A stretch of DNA of 60,037 nt from a virus, in the IMG/VR virus record IMGVR_UViG_3300030085_002970, positions 1 through 60,037 of that record. One strand, 5' to 3'. The translations under genes were made by a program, and so were the position numbers. Numbering within the stretch: the stretch's first letter is position 1; every line of letters starts with the position of its first letter. This document shows positions 44,283 through 52,187 of this stretch, in pieces. A model generated the notes under the pieces. It ran no database searches, had not been told where the DNA came from, and was given only the letters and a program-made list of their open reading frames with translations.

Positions 44283-44972
44283 TTATAAAGATATACTAGT
44301 TCTACTAGCTATATCGTTTCTTACATCTGCTGCACTTTCACTACTTAAAATACTGTTAAATATAACTACTTCATGTACTTCGGCTGAAGTTAAACCGTTA
44401 GATGAGGTACCTATTTGCTCAAAAGCAAAAGTACCAGAGCCTGTTCCAACACCTATTGAAGAACCGTTTCTTAATACTCTTATATCATTACTACCATCTC
44501 TAGTTACTTCTGCTATAGCCTTTTCTGTTCCAAAGCCTCCGCTTAAAGTTATATTAACAGTAGTACCACCGTTTTTCATACGGTAACTAGTAGCTGTACC
44601 ACCTTGTGCAAATCGTATAAAGCTAGTATTGTTTACACTAGACACAAATGTTTCATTGCTTTGTTCTGATAAATTTAATACTACAAACATGTGATAAGCT
44701 CCAGTTAGATTAAATGTGCTAGCTAGGTCTAAGTTATCGTTGTTATTTGCATCAGTAACAAAAGCACCACCACTAAAACCACTACCCTCTTGAGCATCTG
44801 TAGTTTGTGAAGCGTGTCTATTATTACCAGACTGATCATCCCATTGTATACCATCAGTAATAGCTCCTTGACCGGTATTAAACGCTAACCATAATTGAGG
44901 ACTTAGATCGTTTATATTAAAAGCAGAAGACACGTAAGGCATGCCTGATATACTATTTCCTAGTCCTAACAT
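44283..44972 (-). CDS. LamG/concanavalin-A-like lectin-fold protein
   Basis: A 229-residue beta-rich protein. The start of the domain (PQLWLAFNTGQGAITDGIQW, then DDQSGNNRHASQTT) is a typical opening of concanavalin A-like or LamG jelly-roll domains, which often bind carbohydrate. The end SSNGLTSAEVHEVVIFNSIL fits the closing strand pattern. It may decorate the capsid or tail and bind host polysaccharide. It lies next to a 222-residue structural-type gene. Confidence 0.68.
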   Translation of the reverse strand: MLGLGNSISGMPYVSSAFNINDLSPQLWLAFNTGQGAITDGIQWDDQSGNNRHASQTTDAQEGSGFSGGAFVTDANNNDNLDLASTFNLTGAYHMFVVLNLSEQSNETFVSSVNNTSFIRFAQGGTATSYRMKNGGTTVNITLSGGFGTEKAIAEVTRDGSNDIRVLRNGSSIGVGTGSGTFAFEQIGTSSNGLTSAEVHEVVIFNSILSSESAADVRNDIASRTSISL

Positions 44973-45641
44973 TTATTTCCCAAAGTAACAGATTACACCG
45001 CTTGCAGATGGCTTAAAAGCTGTCCATCTACCGTAGATAGTTATTCCAGCTGGAAATTCTTGCGAAGCGCAAGTTATACCTCCAGCGCCGTGCTGCTCAT
45101 CAATAAAAACTAAAGCTTGATCACCTGTTGGTGTTATATCTGCAGATAATTTAACTTTACTAACCCCATCATAACCAATTACCTTTACTCCTTGCTGGTT
45201 TGGACCACTATATATAGGCACTGGAGTTTCAGCATCTATAGTCATAGCAGTAGCACCAGACTCATCTGCATCACCATTTACTAATAACACATATTGACCT
45301 ACTTTTATTTTACTTGCTGGTGAAGCTACTGTTTCTAAAGTAACATCATCTCCCGCTGCTACATTTGTATCAGCGATCTCGCTTGAGTGTACACCATTAA
45401 AGTTAAAGTAGTTATTACCTGCTGCGTCTACATGATCACTTGTTGAGCCTGATATTGCAAAGTAACCAGGTCCTGTTGTATCTAGTTTTTCTGGCGTTAA
45501 TACAGTTGGTGTATTTTTGTCTAAAAACTGAATAGCTATAATAACGTGATCTTTTGGAGGTACTATTACTTGAGCTATATCAGAGTAAGCACTACCAAGT
45601 TGACCAAAGCCATAAGCTACTTCTGTTGAATTTTGTCCCAT
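44973..45641 (-). CDS. Structural-type protein next to the lectin-fold gene
   Basis: The start was set at 45639-45641 (MGQNSTEVAYGFGQLGSAYS), which follows the stop of the holin gene. A longer frame would run into that gene. The 222-residue protein is Thr, Gly and Asp-rich and probably beta-stranded (VKIGQYV-type strands, IVPPKDHVIIAIQFLDKNT). It is likely a virion or decoration protein because it sits beside the lectin-fold protein and is followed without gap by it. Confidence 0.52.
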   Translation of the reverse strand: MGQNSTEVAYGFGQLGSAYSDIAQVIVPPKDHVIIAIQFLDKNTPTVLTPEKLDTTGPGYFAISGSTSDHVDAAGNNYFNFNGVHSSEIADTNVAAGDDVTLETVASPASKIKVGQYVLLVNGDADESGATAMTIDAETPVPIYSGPNQQGVKVIGYDGVSKVKLSADITPTGDQALVFIDEQHGAGGITCASQEFPAGITIYGRWTAFKPSASGVICYFGK

Positions 45642-45642
45642 T

Positions 45643-46065
45643 TTATTTTTCTTTTGATTGTTCGTTTTTCTTTGAGCTTCCACCGAAGAAGAAGTCTATA
45701 ATTGTATTTACTTTAGCGCTCATAGCACCAAATATCGTTGATATAAAGCTGATTTCAAATTCACCTAGCTCTAAGCTTTTAGTAACAAAATACTTAAACA
45801 TTACAAACGTAATACCAAAGTATGCTACAGTAAATAAAGTTGCTAATACTTTTTGAATAATAGCATCGTCTTTATACATATCGCGTGCAGACTTTCTGTC
45901 CTCTACTTCTTTAGCAAAAGCTTCACGCTCTGCTTCTAGTAATACAGATTTTAAAGCAAGTTTAGCTTCATCTCTCTCTTTGTCAGTTGTAATAACTTTA
46001 TCGAGAATACCTTCTGCATTTTCTACGACCTTACCAAAAAGGCCACCTATTAAGTTGTTTATCAT
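45643..46065 (-). CDS. Holin (GTA/3TM-type)
   Basis: A 140-residue protein with an amphipathic charged N-terminal helix (DKVITTDKERDEAKLALKSV, then REAFAKEVEDRKSARDMYKD), followed by hydrophobic segments (VLATLFTVAYFGITFVMFKY and FEISFISTIFGAMSAKV) and a Lys-rich tail. This matches the 3-TM holin superfamily used for lysis. It overlaps the metallopeptidase-like gene upstream by 4 bases (ATGA), so the two are translationally coupled. It makes membrane pores at the end of infection. Confidence 0.75.
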   Translation of the reverse strand: MINNLIGGLFGKVVENAEGILDKVITTDKERDEAKLALKSVLLEAEREAFAKEVEDRKSARDMYKDDAIIQKVLATLFTVAYFGITFVMFKYFVTKSLELGEFEISFISTIFGAMSAKVNTIIDFFFGGSSKKNEQSKEK

Positions 46066-46457
46066 ATCTTATTGTTTTCCCAAGGAAGCTCTCTACTACC
46101 TTCTTCGTATCTTTCTCCAGTGTGTGGATCTATAACATATCCGTTATCTCTTATCCAAGTTTCACCTTTATAGTAAACAGCATAATCATCATAAGTTTCA
46201 TGACCTATTTTCATTGCTGTTATGTGTTGCATTTCGTGAGCTATAGCCTGTTGCATCATTGGACTATTTACATCAATATCTTTACTTACATAAATACTTC
46301 CATCATTGTTTGCTTCTGCTAAAACTCCATCATCTAACTTTTTTCTAAATACAGGCGTGCCAGGTGCTATTTCATTTCCAGCTTTAAAATTAAATCTTCT
46401 TTTAATCTTTCCAGCTCGAGCTTCAAATTTTCTTGATGAACCTAGTTTAAACGCCAT
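46062..46457 (-). CDS. Putative zinc metallopeptidase-like protein (HEMQH) with MAFK start
   Basis: A 131-residue protein with AIAHEMQHITAMKIG, an HExxH zinc-binding motif followed by a helix, near residues 73-80. It begins MAFKLGSSRKFEARAGK, one of six proteins with this start. The N-terminal part is basic, the C-terminal part contains YVIDPHTGERYEEGSRELPW. It lies directly before the holin, so it could be a lysis or envelope enzyme, or a maturation protease; the sequence does not show which. No peptidoglycan-binding domain is seen. Confidence 0.6.
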   Translation of the reverse strand: MAFKLGSSRKFEARAGKIKRRFNFKAGNEIAPGTPVFRKKLDDGVLAEANNDGSIYVSKDIDVNSPMMQQAIAHEMQHITAMKIGHETYDDYAVYYKGETWIRDNGYVIDPHTGERYEEGSRELPWENNKI

Positions 46458-46458
46458 A

Positions 46459-46899
46459 TTATCTATCTGGATCTTTTATCATATCATCAATAGCTTTGTT
46501 GTAAACTTTATCAGTATATGATTTGTTATCATAAAATATATTTCTTTGTGATGTTGGTAGATCTTCTTCTCCTAACAATACTCTATATATTCTACTTATT
46601 AATTGGCTGCACTTAAACGAAGTTTTAAATATAGAATACTTTATCGTAGTTCTATTTCTTTGTCTCCAAACTTCTATCCAACCTTCTTTTCTTAGACGCT
46701 CCCATCTTTCTTTATCCCAAGAATATGTGTATGTACCGTCTATAAACTCTTGTCTTGTAAACTTATCTTTGCAGTCTAAATATATCAACAGCTCAAGATC
46801 AGCATCTTTTAACCCGTAAGTCTTACAGGCCCATTTTCTAACGAGCCTGTAATACTTAAGGATTTGTAATTCACGTAAATCGTGACTAGTTAGTCTCAA
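46459..46899 (-). CDS. Winged-helix (MarR-like) DNA-binding protein
   Basis: A 146-residue basic protein. The N-terminal helices (LRELQILKYYRLVRKWACKT, then DADLELLIYLDCKDKFTRQE) and the wing (WERLRKEGWIEVWRQRNRTT, IKYSIF) follow the MarR-type winged-helix plan. It lies in the late operon just before the metallopeptidase and holin genes. It may regulate late transcription or bind phage DNA in packaging. I recall similar proteins in flavobacterial phages without known targets. Confidence 0.55.
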   Translation of the reverse strand: MRLTSHDLRELQILKYYRLVRKWACKTYGLKDADLELLIYLDCKDKFTRQEFIDGTYTYSWDKERWERLRKEGWIEVWRQRNRTTIKYSIFKTSFKCSQLISRIYRVLLGEEDLPTSQRNIFYDNKSYTDKVYNKAIDDMIKDPDR

Positions 46900-46905
46900 C
46901 TGTTA

Positions 46906-47604
46906 TTAAGATACAGACATTGAACCAGCAGTATCAAACATACCTGTAATGTGATACGCATCTCCTTCATAAACGATCTCAATAAAATCACCAAGCTCAA
47001 ATTTATTAGAAGCAATTACAGCGCTAGTCGAACCTAGAGCATGCTCAACAGTATCACCTGCTTGAAGCGTTATACCATAAAAAGCACCAGCAATAGTAAT
47101 AGTGTGAGCGCCTGAAGCTGCTTCACAAACAAACTTAGCGTTAAACCCATCTACTGGAGATGTAGGTAACGTAATTGTAGAGTTAGCACCAGTTGTTGGA
47201 ACTAATACAACACTACCAGATTGAGCGTTTGTAACAGCAATATCATTAGAGCTGAAAGAAGCATCAATAATGTTTTTAAAGTTACCAGCACCTGTGTCTA
47301 CAGAAATAGATGATACAGCTGTAACGTGAGGCACAAAATACTTACTGTTTTGATCATCTGCAACAACAACCATACCTTGTCTTCCATCTGCTAATAAAGC
47401 AGCTAAAGCTTCCATTACTGACTCTTCTTTTCCAGCAGTTACAGTTAAAACAACTGCATCTGTACTAGTAGCGGTCGCAGCAGCGCCTTGACCTAAAAAT
47501 CTTAACGTTACTGCTGTCGTAGTAGATGACATTGAAGTTAAGTTACTTGCGAAGTTTGCATAAGACGTATCAGACGCATTATGAAATACTAACATGTTTC
47601 CCAT
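46906..47604 (-). CDS. Beta-rich structural-type protein
   Basis: A 232-residue protein starting MGNMLVFHNASDTSYANFAS and rich in Thr, Ala, Ser and Val. It contains VVLVPTTGANSTITLPTSPV and HTITIAGAFYGITLQAG, typical of phage decoration or fibre strands. No family is recognised. It sits after groES in the late operon, with a 75-base gap. The leader before the ATG is A-rich. Confidence 0.52.
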   Translation of the reverse strand: MGNMLVFHNASDTSYANFASNLTSMSSTTTAVTLRFLGQGAAATATSTDAVVLTVTAGKEESVMEALAALLADGRQGMVVVADDQNSKYFVPHVTAVSSISVDTGAGNFKNIIDASFSSNDIAVTNAQSGSVVLVPTTGANSTITLPTSPVDGFNAKFVCEAASGAHTITIAGAFYGITLQAGDTVEHALGSTSAVIASNKFELGDFIEIVYEGDAYHITGMFDTAGSMSVS

Positions 47605-47679
47605 TTTTTTTAATTTTTAAGGATTAATAATAATTTGTTTATCGTTTGTGTTTTGTGGGTTAAGGGTTGTGGTTTAGGC

Positions 47680-47937
47680 TTAATCAATTAATACGACGTC
47701 CATTTGTTTTATAACGCCGTAAAATTTATCGTTATGCTGAACGCCGTGCCCAGCGTGTCTATCATAATAGACTATATCTTTTTCTTTTATACCTTCTACA
47801 AGGTTTCCTACTGATATAACCTTAGCTTTTAAATATCTATTGTCTTCGTTTATATCGTCTGTAAGAACTAATCCACCAACCTTTTTGTGATCTTGCTTTA
47901 TAGGCTCAATCACTATGTAATGATTAACTGCCTTCAT
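47680..47937 (-). CDS. groS: Co-chaperonin GroES
   Basis: An 85-residue protein with the GroES plan: first strand [15 protein letters not shown], mobile loop HKKVGGLVLTDDINEDNRY (the loop that contacts GroEL), and then KAKVISVGNL and KEKDIVYYDRHAGHGV (strand and roof region). It is slightly shorter than bacterial GroES (about 95-97). Its start overlaps the end of groEL by 14 bases, so the order groEL-groES is inverted relative to host operons. It caps the phage or host GroEL chamber. Confidence 0.82.
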   Translation of the reverse strand: MKAVNHYIVIEPIKQDHKKVGGLVLTDDINEDNRYLKAKVISVGNLVEGIKEKDIVYYDRHAGHGVQHNDKFYGVIKQMDVVLID

Positions 47938-49486
47938 TTATTCTAATGTTTGAAATTACACAGTCTGCGGATATAATAGTAGTTACAACTGAAACAGCGT
48001 TTTTAAGTGCAGTCTTAGTTACAAGCACTGGGTCTATGATGCCTGCTTCAACCATATTAACCGGTTTGCCATTAACTACGTTTAAGCCACAGCCTTCTTC
48101 TAAGTTAGCATCAAAGTCGATACCAGCATTATTTATTATAGTGCTAAAAGGTGATTGTATTGCTTTAAGCAGTATCTCTTCACCGACATTGTCGGTCGAA
48201 ATTTTTTGAGAAGCATTTAGCAACGCTACACCACCACCAGGTACAATACCTTCTTTTAAAGCAGCTTTAGTAGCATATATAGCGTCTTCAACACGATCTT
48301 GCTTTTCTTTTAGTTCTACTTTAGAGTTAGCACCTACTTTAACAATACCAACGCAGCCAGATAACATAGTTAATCTATCTTGTAGCTTTCTTTTAATAAA
48401 AGGATTTTGCTCTTCAGCTATACGTTTATTAACTTCATCAATACGATCTTCAACTAACTCATGCATATCTTCTACAGTAACAACAGTACTTGTTTCACTA
48501 GTTTCAGCATATTCAACTTGTCCAAGATCTTCAGGCTTCATAGCATCAAGATCATCTCCAAGCTCTTCGTTAAATAGTGTAGCACCTGTCAATATAGCTA
48601 AATCTTCACATGTATCTTTTTTAGTAGGACCAAAGCCGGGTAAGTCAATAATATTTACTTTAATATTACCTTTCACTTTGTTCATTAGAAGCGCCGACTT
48701 TACTTGCTGTGATACTGGAGCTACTATAAGTAAAGCTCGGTTTTGTTTAATGACATGTTCTAGTATACTTTGTATCTTACGTATATTAGGTATTTCAGAC
48801 ATACATATTAATACATAAGGATTTTCAAGCTCTACCTTCTGTTTATCAGTATTTGTTACAAAATGAGGTGATGTAAAACCACAGTCCATTTGTACACCGT
48901 CTACAACCTCTATATAAGTTTCATCAGTTTCAGAGCCTTCCATTAGTACTACGCCATCTTTACCTACAGCTTCGTAAGCTTCTGATATAATTTTACCAAG
49001 AGCTTCATCGTTATTACAGCTAATAGCTGACACGTTTTTAAGCATGTCACCTTCAACATCTATTTTAATAGTATCTAAATACTCATTTACTTTTTGTAAA
49101 CAAGAGTATATACCTTCTTTAATCTCTCTTACAGAGTGATCTTTTAGATTATTATAAATACTTTTAATTAATGCTTGTGCTAAGACTGTAGCTGTTGTAG
49201 TACCATCACCTGCTTCACGAACAGTATTGCGAGCAGCTTCTTTTAATAAAGTAGCACCCATATTTTCAACCGGATCAAATAAGACTACGCTCTCTGCAAC
49301 GGTTACACCGTCTTTTGTAATGACCGGTTTGCCCCTGCTGTCTTCGTAGATAACACATTTTCCTGAGGCTCCAAGGGTAGACTTAACAGCTCGGGCGAGC
49401 TTATCTACTCCCATGATGATTTTTTCTTTAGCTTCATCGCCAAAGTTAAGATCTTTGACAATTTCGCTAGGTAAATTGTATTCCAT
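47924..49486 (-). CDS. groL: Chaperonin GroEL (phage-encoded)
   Basis: A 520-residue protein close to GroEL over its full length. ATP-binding landmarks are present: [19 protein letters not shown], then [28 protein letters not shown] (around residue 90) and [20 protein letters not shown] (the hydrolysis Asp region). It lacks the Gly-Gly-Met tail of bacterial GroEL and ends at [11 protein letters not shown]. The pairing with an adjacent groES suggests a phage-specific folding chamber, perhaps for its own capsid or giant proteins. Phage GroELs occur in several marine and large phages. Confidence 0.92.
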   Translation of the reverse strand: MEYNLPSEIVKDLNFGDEAKEKIIMGVDKLARAVKSTLGASGKCVIYEDSRGKPVITKDGVTVAESVVLFDPVENMGATLLKEAARNTVREAGDGTTTATVLAQALIKSIYNNLKDHSVREIKEGIYSCLQKVNEYLDTIKIDVEGDMLKNVSAISCNNDEALGKIISEAYEAVGKDGVVLMEGSETDETYIEVVDGVQMDCGFTSPHFVTNTDKQKVELENPYVLICMSEIPNIRKIQSILEHVIKQNRALLIVAPVSQQVKSALLMNKVKGNIKVNIIDLPGFGPTKKDTCEDLAILTGATLFNEELGDDLDAMKPEDLGQVEYAETSETSTVVTVEDMHELVEDRIDEVNKRIAEEQNPFIKRKLQDRLTMLSGCVGIVKVGANSKVELKEKQDRVEDAIYATKAALKEGIVPGGGVALLNASQKISTDNVGEEILLKAIQSPFSTIINNAGIDFDANLEEGCGLNVVNGKPVNMVEAGIIDPVLVTKTALKNAVSVVTTIISADCVISNIRINEGS

Positions 49487-49528
49487 TATAGTAAATTAAA
49501 TTAAATTGCTTTTTGTTGTCTGAAGATA

Positions 49529-49753
49529 TTATCTAATCTTTTGTTTATAAATATCACCTTCAGCTGTATATTTAGTAATCACAGTTCTACCATTGTTTTT
49601 AACTTTTGTTTTTCTTATAGTAGGTTTATCTTTTACTTCTCCAGTAATAAACTTGTCGTGATATATAGTTTTACCTTTATCGTCTTTTTTTACTTTACCA
49701 AAAAATCTTCCAAAAAGATTTCTAATATTACCGCTTTTTAGTTTAAATGCCAT
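49529..49753 (-). CDS. Small basic protein with MAFKLKSG start
   Basis: A 74-residue protein starting MAFKLKSGNIRNLFGRFFGK, then Lys-rich strand segments (TGEVKDKPTIRKTKVKNNGR) ending YTAEGDIYKQKIR. It shares only its start with five other proteins in this genome. It is 8 bases from the 326-residue gene and 43 bases from groEL. Function unknown; high charge suggests nucleic-acid contact. Confidence 0.6.
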   Translation of the reverse strand: MAFKLKSGNIRNLFGRFFGKVKKDDKGKTIYHDKFITGEVKDKPTIRKTKVKNNGRTVITKYTAEGDIYKQKIR

Positions 49754-49760
49754 GTTATTA

Positions 49761-50741
49761 TTATTTAGCTTTGAATTTTTTCATTTGAAACCCTTTAGTT
49801 TTACCATAAATACCTTTTACATCTGTTTCACCTATTATTGATTGATCAGGGTTTTGTTCTGTAAATCTTATTTTTGCTTCATTCATTTTTTGTATCAAAC
49901 TAACGTCTGCTGCAAAATCTGGAAACTCTTGCTCAGATGATATATTTTTTCCTTTAAGCACATCTTTAACAACAGCTATTGTTCTAGTCTTATTACCGTC
50001 TATTATAGTTCTAACATCTGTTACCACCCCACCACCTGTAACTAAACCTATAGAACCTTCATCAAATACAGTGCTACCATCAGGTGTTGTTATACCTAGC
50101 CTACCTCTATCTACAGTAATTTTTTTACTTTCACCAAAAGTTTCCTTTACGGTCTTATCGCCCATACGCGTTTTTATACTACCAGGCCTTCCATATTTTT
50201 CAGCTAAATACTCTTGTGAAGTATATTCACTAGGTTTAGCTATTAAGCTTTTATTTTTAATATCAGCTATCTGATAGTTTATTCCTGGTTTTTCAGCTTC
50301 TTCTGTTTTCTTTATATTAAGCTTGTTTTTTTGTATTTGAGCATCAAGAGCAGCAAGTCTATCTATTTTCTTTTGTTTTCTCTCTTCTATTTTCTTTTGT
50401 TGATTTAATTTTCCTTGTATTTTCTTTTGCTCTTTCTCTTCTTTTATCTTTTTTTGAAGATTTGCGTACTGCTCTTTTCTTTGTTTATCTTTTTCAACTA
50501 GCTCTAGCATTTTTTCTTCACTCACTTTTGACTTCGATGTCTTAAATTTACCAAGAATAGGCATAGAAGCAGATGTTCTTGATTTAGGTGGCGAATAATC
50601 TATGCTGCGAGTTACGTAACTACCGTCTTTTTTTCTTCTATAAGTCTTATCACCTATCTTTATCTTTCTAGCTAAAGTATCGCCTGTGCTTTTAAACACA
50701 GACGTACTTTTACTATATGATTTTGGTAGCTTAAAAGCCAT
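49761..50741 (-). CDS. Coiled-coil basic protein with MAFKLPKS start
   Basis: A 326-residue protein starting MAFKLPKSYSKSTSVFKSTG. Residues about 75-145 form a long charged coiled coil (KKIKEEKEQKKIQGKLNQQK, then IEERKQKKIDRL). The C-terminal half contains TPDGSTVFDEGSIGLVTGGG and ends VKGIYGKTKGFQMKKFKAK. No family is recognised. It is one of the first genes of the late operon, followed by the 74-residue protein with the same start. Confidence 0.55.
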   Translation of the reverse strand: MAFKLPKSYSKSTSVFKSTGDTLARKIKIGDKTYRRKKDGSYVTRSIDYSPPKSRTSASMPILGKFKTSKSKVSEEKMLELVEKDKQRKEQYANLQKKIKEEKEQKKIQGKLNQQKKIEERKQKKIDRLAALDAQIQKNKLNIKKTEEAEKPGINYQIADIKNKSLIAKPSEYTSQEYLAEKYGRPGSIKTRMGDKTVKETFGESKKITVDRGRLGITTPDGSTVFDEGSIGLVTGGGVVTDVRTIIDGNKTRTIAVVKDVLKGKNISSEQEFPDFAADVSLIQKMNEAKIRFTEQNPDQSIIGETDVKGIYGKTKGFQMKKFKAK

Positions 50742-50742
50742 A

Positions 50743-51033
50743 TTATTTAAATGTTTTAATAACTTTAGGCCCTTTTGTAGCCTCTAATTTTTTCGTGAAG
50801 TGCTCGATGCTTCCATCAATGGCTTTTTCTGCGCCTTCTAGCGTTTCTCTACGTGTAACATCGACAAATTCATCGCTGTCAGGCTTAGAAACCTCTGTTT
50901 GATAGTAGCCGTTTGGTAATTGGGTAATACGCCAGTTAGCTTTATTAGCTAAATGCTCCCATTGACTTTTAGTTTTCTCGTTTACTTGTGGATTACCGGT
51001 CCACGTACTAGTTTTGTAATACAAATACGTCAT
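50743..51033 (-). CDS. Conserved hypothetical protein, late operon
   Basis: A 96-residue protein with WRITQLPNGYYQTEVSKPDS and DVTRRETLEGAEKAIDGSIE, then HFTKKLEATKGPKVIKTF. I recall related sequences in flavobacterial phages; function unknown. The stop abuts the start of the coiled-coil gene. A 53-base gap separates it from the small basic gene upstream. Confidence 0.52.
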   Translation of the reverse strand: MTYLYYKTSTWTGNPQVNEKTKSQWEHLANKANWRITQLPNGYYQTEVSKPDSDEFVDVTRRETLEGAEKAIDGSIEHFTKKLEATKGPKVIKTFK

Positions 51034-51086
51034 TTTAATTGGTTTTTAGGTTAATATTAGTTTACGATGTATATAGTTACTTACAA

Positions 51087-51320
51087 TTACTCAGATTTAG
51101 TACCTTTACCATCATTGCCTCTATTAGCTTTGACAGATTTGAACTTACCATCTTTGTGATCGTAGTCTTTTCCTTTGATATTTACACCTTTTTTCAAAGC
51201 AGCGCGTCTTTTACGCTGATTTTCAGCTTTTTTCTTACGTCTATCAGGCGTCATTGCGTACTTTTTATCGCGAATAGCCTTCATACGTCTTGCCGTAGCT
51301 GTTAGTTTTTGTTTTGCCAT
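51087..51320 (-). CDS. Small basic protein, first gene of the leftward operon
   Basis: A 77-residue protein of which over a third is Lys or Arg (KKAENQRKRRAALKKGVNIK), ending KDYDHKDGKFKSVKANRGND, then GKGTKSE. The DYDHKDGxFKSVxxNRGN block recurs in marine phage proteins as I recall, but no function is established. It is the gene nearest the divergent control region, so its promoter must lie upstream of 51320. Confidence 0.55.
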   Translation of the reverse strand: MAKQKLTATARRMKAIRDKKYAMTPDRRKKKAENQRKRRAALKKGVNIKGKDYDHKDGKFKSVKANRGNDGKGTKSE

Positions 51321-51356
51321 GATAATATTATTACATAGTAGTAAAGATAGTTAAAA

Positions 51357-51405
51357 ATGTGACAAAAGGTAGCTACTAAGTAACCTTAATAGGCTAATGT
51401 CACAT
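51357..51405. repeat. Perfect 8-bp inverted repeat ATGTGACA / TGTCACAT
   Basis: ATGTGACA at 51357-51364 and TGTCACAT at 51398-51405 are exact reverse complements with 33 bases between. The inner part holds GGTAGCTACTAAGTAACC, itself imperfectly symmetrical. It is just upstream of the first leftward gene, so it could be an operator for the late operon. A second related pair lies at 52410-52456. Confidence 0.55.
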
Positions 51406-51553
51406 AAAATACGTTAGAAATATAGGAGTAGAGTGCTGCCCCCTACCTACCTGATAGCCAGCCAGTTACAAAATTTTTTATAAATGACCCCACGGGCCCA
51501 TAATTGTAGCAAATTCGTACAGATTTTTTGCCTTTTACACAAATTAGGCACGC

Positions 51554-51567
51554 GGCGGTAGGCCGCC
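51554..51567. other. GC-rich hairpin in the divergent region
   Basis: GGCGG-TAGG-CCGCC at 51554-51567 forms a 5-bp stem followed by a GGCCGGGCCGGGCC run and then GTGTATAGCA. The same GGCGG/CCGCC stem plus GTGTATAGCA combination recurs at 51911-51935. No T tract follows, so it is not a standard terminator. Confidence 0.45.
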
Positions 51568-51602
51568 AGGCCGGGCCGGGCCGTGTATAGCATTGCCGTT
51601 TG

Positions 51603-51636
51603 CACAAATTAGTTTAGTCTGTTTATAGATAACTAT
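51603..51636 (+). promoter_or_regulatory. Early promoter-like element P1
   Basis: CACAAATT at 51603-51610, 16 bases, then AGATAA at 51627-51632. It lies 27 bases before the ATG of the first early gene. Of the seven copies it has the weakest -10-like extension (AGATAACTATA instead of AGATAATATAA). Confidence 0.6.
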
Positions 51637-51663
51637 ACTGTAACTAAATTAAATTAAATTATT

Positions 51664-51897
51664 ATGACTAACTTAACTACTAAAAGATTTGTAATGCGCA
51701 AGACCTTAATTGGTACTAACACAGTAATAACATTTACAACTAAGAAAGGTAACACATACAGCTACGACCACGACGCAGTATACTCAGCTAATCAAGAGAA
51801 ACTAGAAAGTATGGAATGCTGGCATAAGTATGGTAACTATACTAACTCAAACAACTTACCAACTTGGGCTAGAGAGCATCAAGTAACTGCTGAGTAA
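51664..51897 (+). CDS. Small early protein, paralogue A1
   Basis: A 77-residue protein. Its last third (MECWHKYGNYTNSNNLPTWA, then RE) is identical over 22 residues to the second copy at 52188-52406, while the N-terminal parts differ more. Before it lie P1 and a leader AAATTAAATTAAATTATT with no Shine-Dalgarno site. Function unknown; as the first gene of the early arm it may be made soon after entry. The His/Cys/Trp-rich conserved block might bind a metal or a protein target. Confidence 0.6.
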   Translation: MTNLTTKRFVMRKTLIGTNTVITFTTKKGNTYSYDHDAVYSANQEKLESMECWHKYGNYTNSNNLPTWAREHQVTAE

Positions 51898-51910
51898 GCA
51901 GTGAAGCTAA

Positions 51911-51928
51911 CGCCGCCGCAAGGCGGTG
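51911..51928 (+). other. GC-rich hairpin with GCAA tetraloop
   Basis: CGCCGCC-GCAA-GGCGGTG forms a 7-bp stem (one G-T pair) with a GNRA loop, just after the first early gene. It is followed by two copies of GTGTATAGCA and not by a T run. It could stabilise the 3' end of the transcript or act as a processing site. Confidence 0.5.
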
Positions 51929-51965
51929 TATAGCATGTGTGTATAGCAATTTTACTCGCCACTCG

Positions 51966-52000
51966 CACAAATTCAGTTAGTCTACCTTCAGATAATATAA
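51966..52000 (+). promoter_or_regulatory. Early promoter-like element P2
   Basis: CACAAATT at 51966-51973, 16 bases, then AGATAATATAA at 51990-52000. It lies 25 bases before the ATG of the 42-residue gene. It is preceded by a hairpin and GTGTATAGCA motifs. Confidence 0.65.
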
Positions 52001-52025
52001 ATGTAACTAATAAAAAATAATACTT

Positions 52026-52154
52026 ATGCGTACAGATATTTTAGCGACTATAGACGAGTTAAATCAGTATTTAAATGGCTACGTTACTGACGAAGCAATA
52101 GTAACTGCATTAAAAGAATTGTTGCACAAATTAAATAAGACTACTAACAGATAA
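52026..52154 (+). CDS. Small early protein ending LHKLNKTTNR
   Basis: A 42-residue protein (MRTDILATIDELNQYLNGYV). Its last ten residues, LHKLNKTTNR, are encoded by promoter P3, and its stop codon TAA is the end of the AGATAA box. An unrelated small gene at 52607-52738 ends LHKLNLSTNR in the same way. The start follows P2 at a sensible distance. Function unknown. Confidence 0.5.
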   Translation: MRTDILATIDELNQYLNGYVTDEAIVTALKELLHKLNKTTNR

Positions 52155-52159
52155 TAAAG
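52125..52159 (+). promoter_or_regulatory. Early promoter-like element P3
   Basis: CACAAATT at 52125-52132, 16 bases, then AGATAATAAAG at 52149-52159. It lies inside the 3' end of the 42-residue gene and 28 bases before the second paralogue gene. TTG immediately precedes CACAAATT. Confidence 0.65.
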
Positions 52160-52187
52160 ACGTATTAAATAACTTAAATTAAATATT

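Larger units (their letters stand above)
51321..51663. other. Divergent control region, possible origin
   Basis: These 343 bases between the divergent leftward and rightward gene blocks hold no credible gene. They contain a perfect inverted repeat (51357-51405), a half copy of the early promoter element (CACAAATT at 51538-51545, no AGATAA at the expected place), a GC-rich stretch (51551-51583) with a 5-bp GGCGG/CCGCC hairpin, a GTGTATAGCA motif and early promoter P1. The GC-rich island is striking in an AT-rich genome. This is the natural place for late and early promoters and perhaps replication initiation, but only P1 is visible as a recurrent element. Confidence 0.6.

Noticed and set aside
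47605-47679. Gene or RNA in the gap between the structural-type gene and groES
   Set aside because: Only A/T and G/T-rich sequence without a frame, stable hairpin or repeated motif.
51538-51567. Eighth early promoter copy
   Set aside because: CACAAATT is present at 51538-51545 but the position of the AGATAA box is GCCGCC.
51321-51600. Bacteroidota-type -33/-7 promoter for the late operon
   Set aside because: TATCTTTA and TACCTTTTG partly fit the -7 box but no TTG lies at the right distance upstream; not supported.
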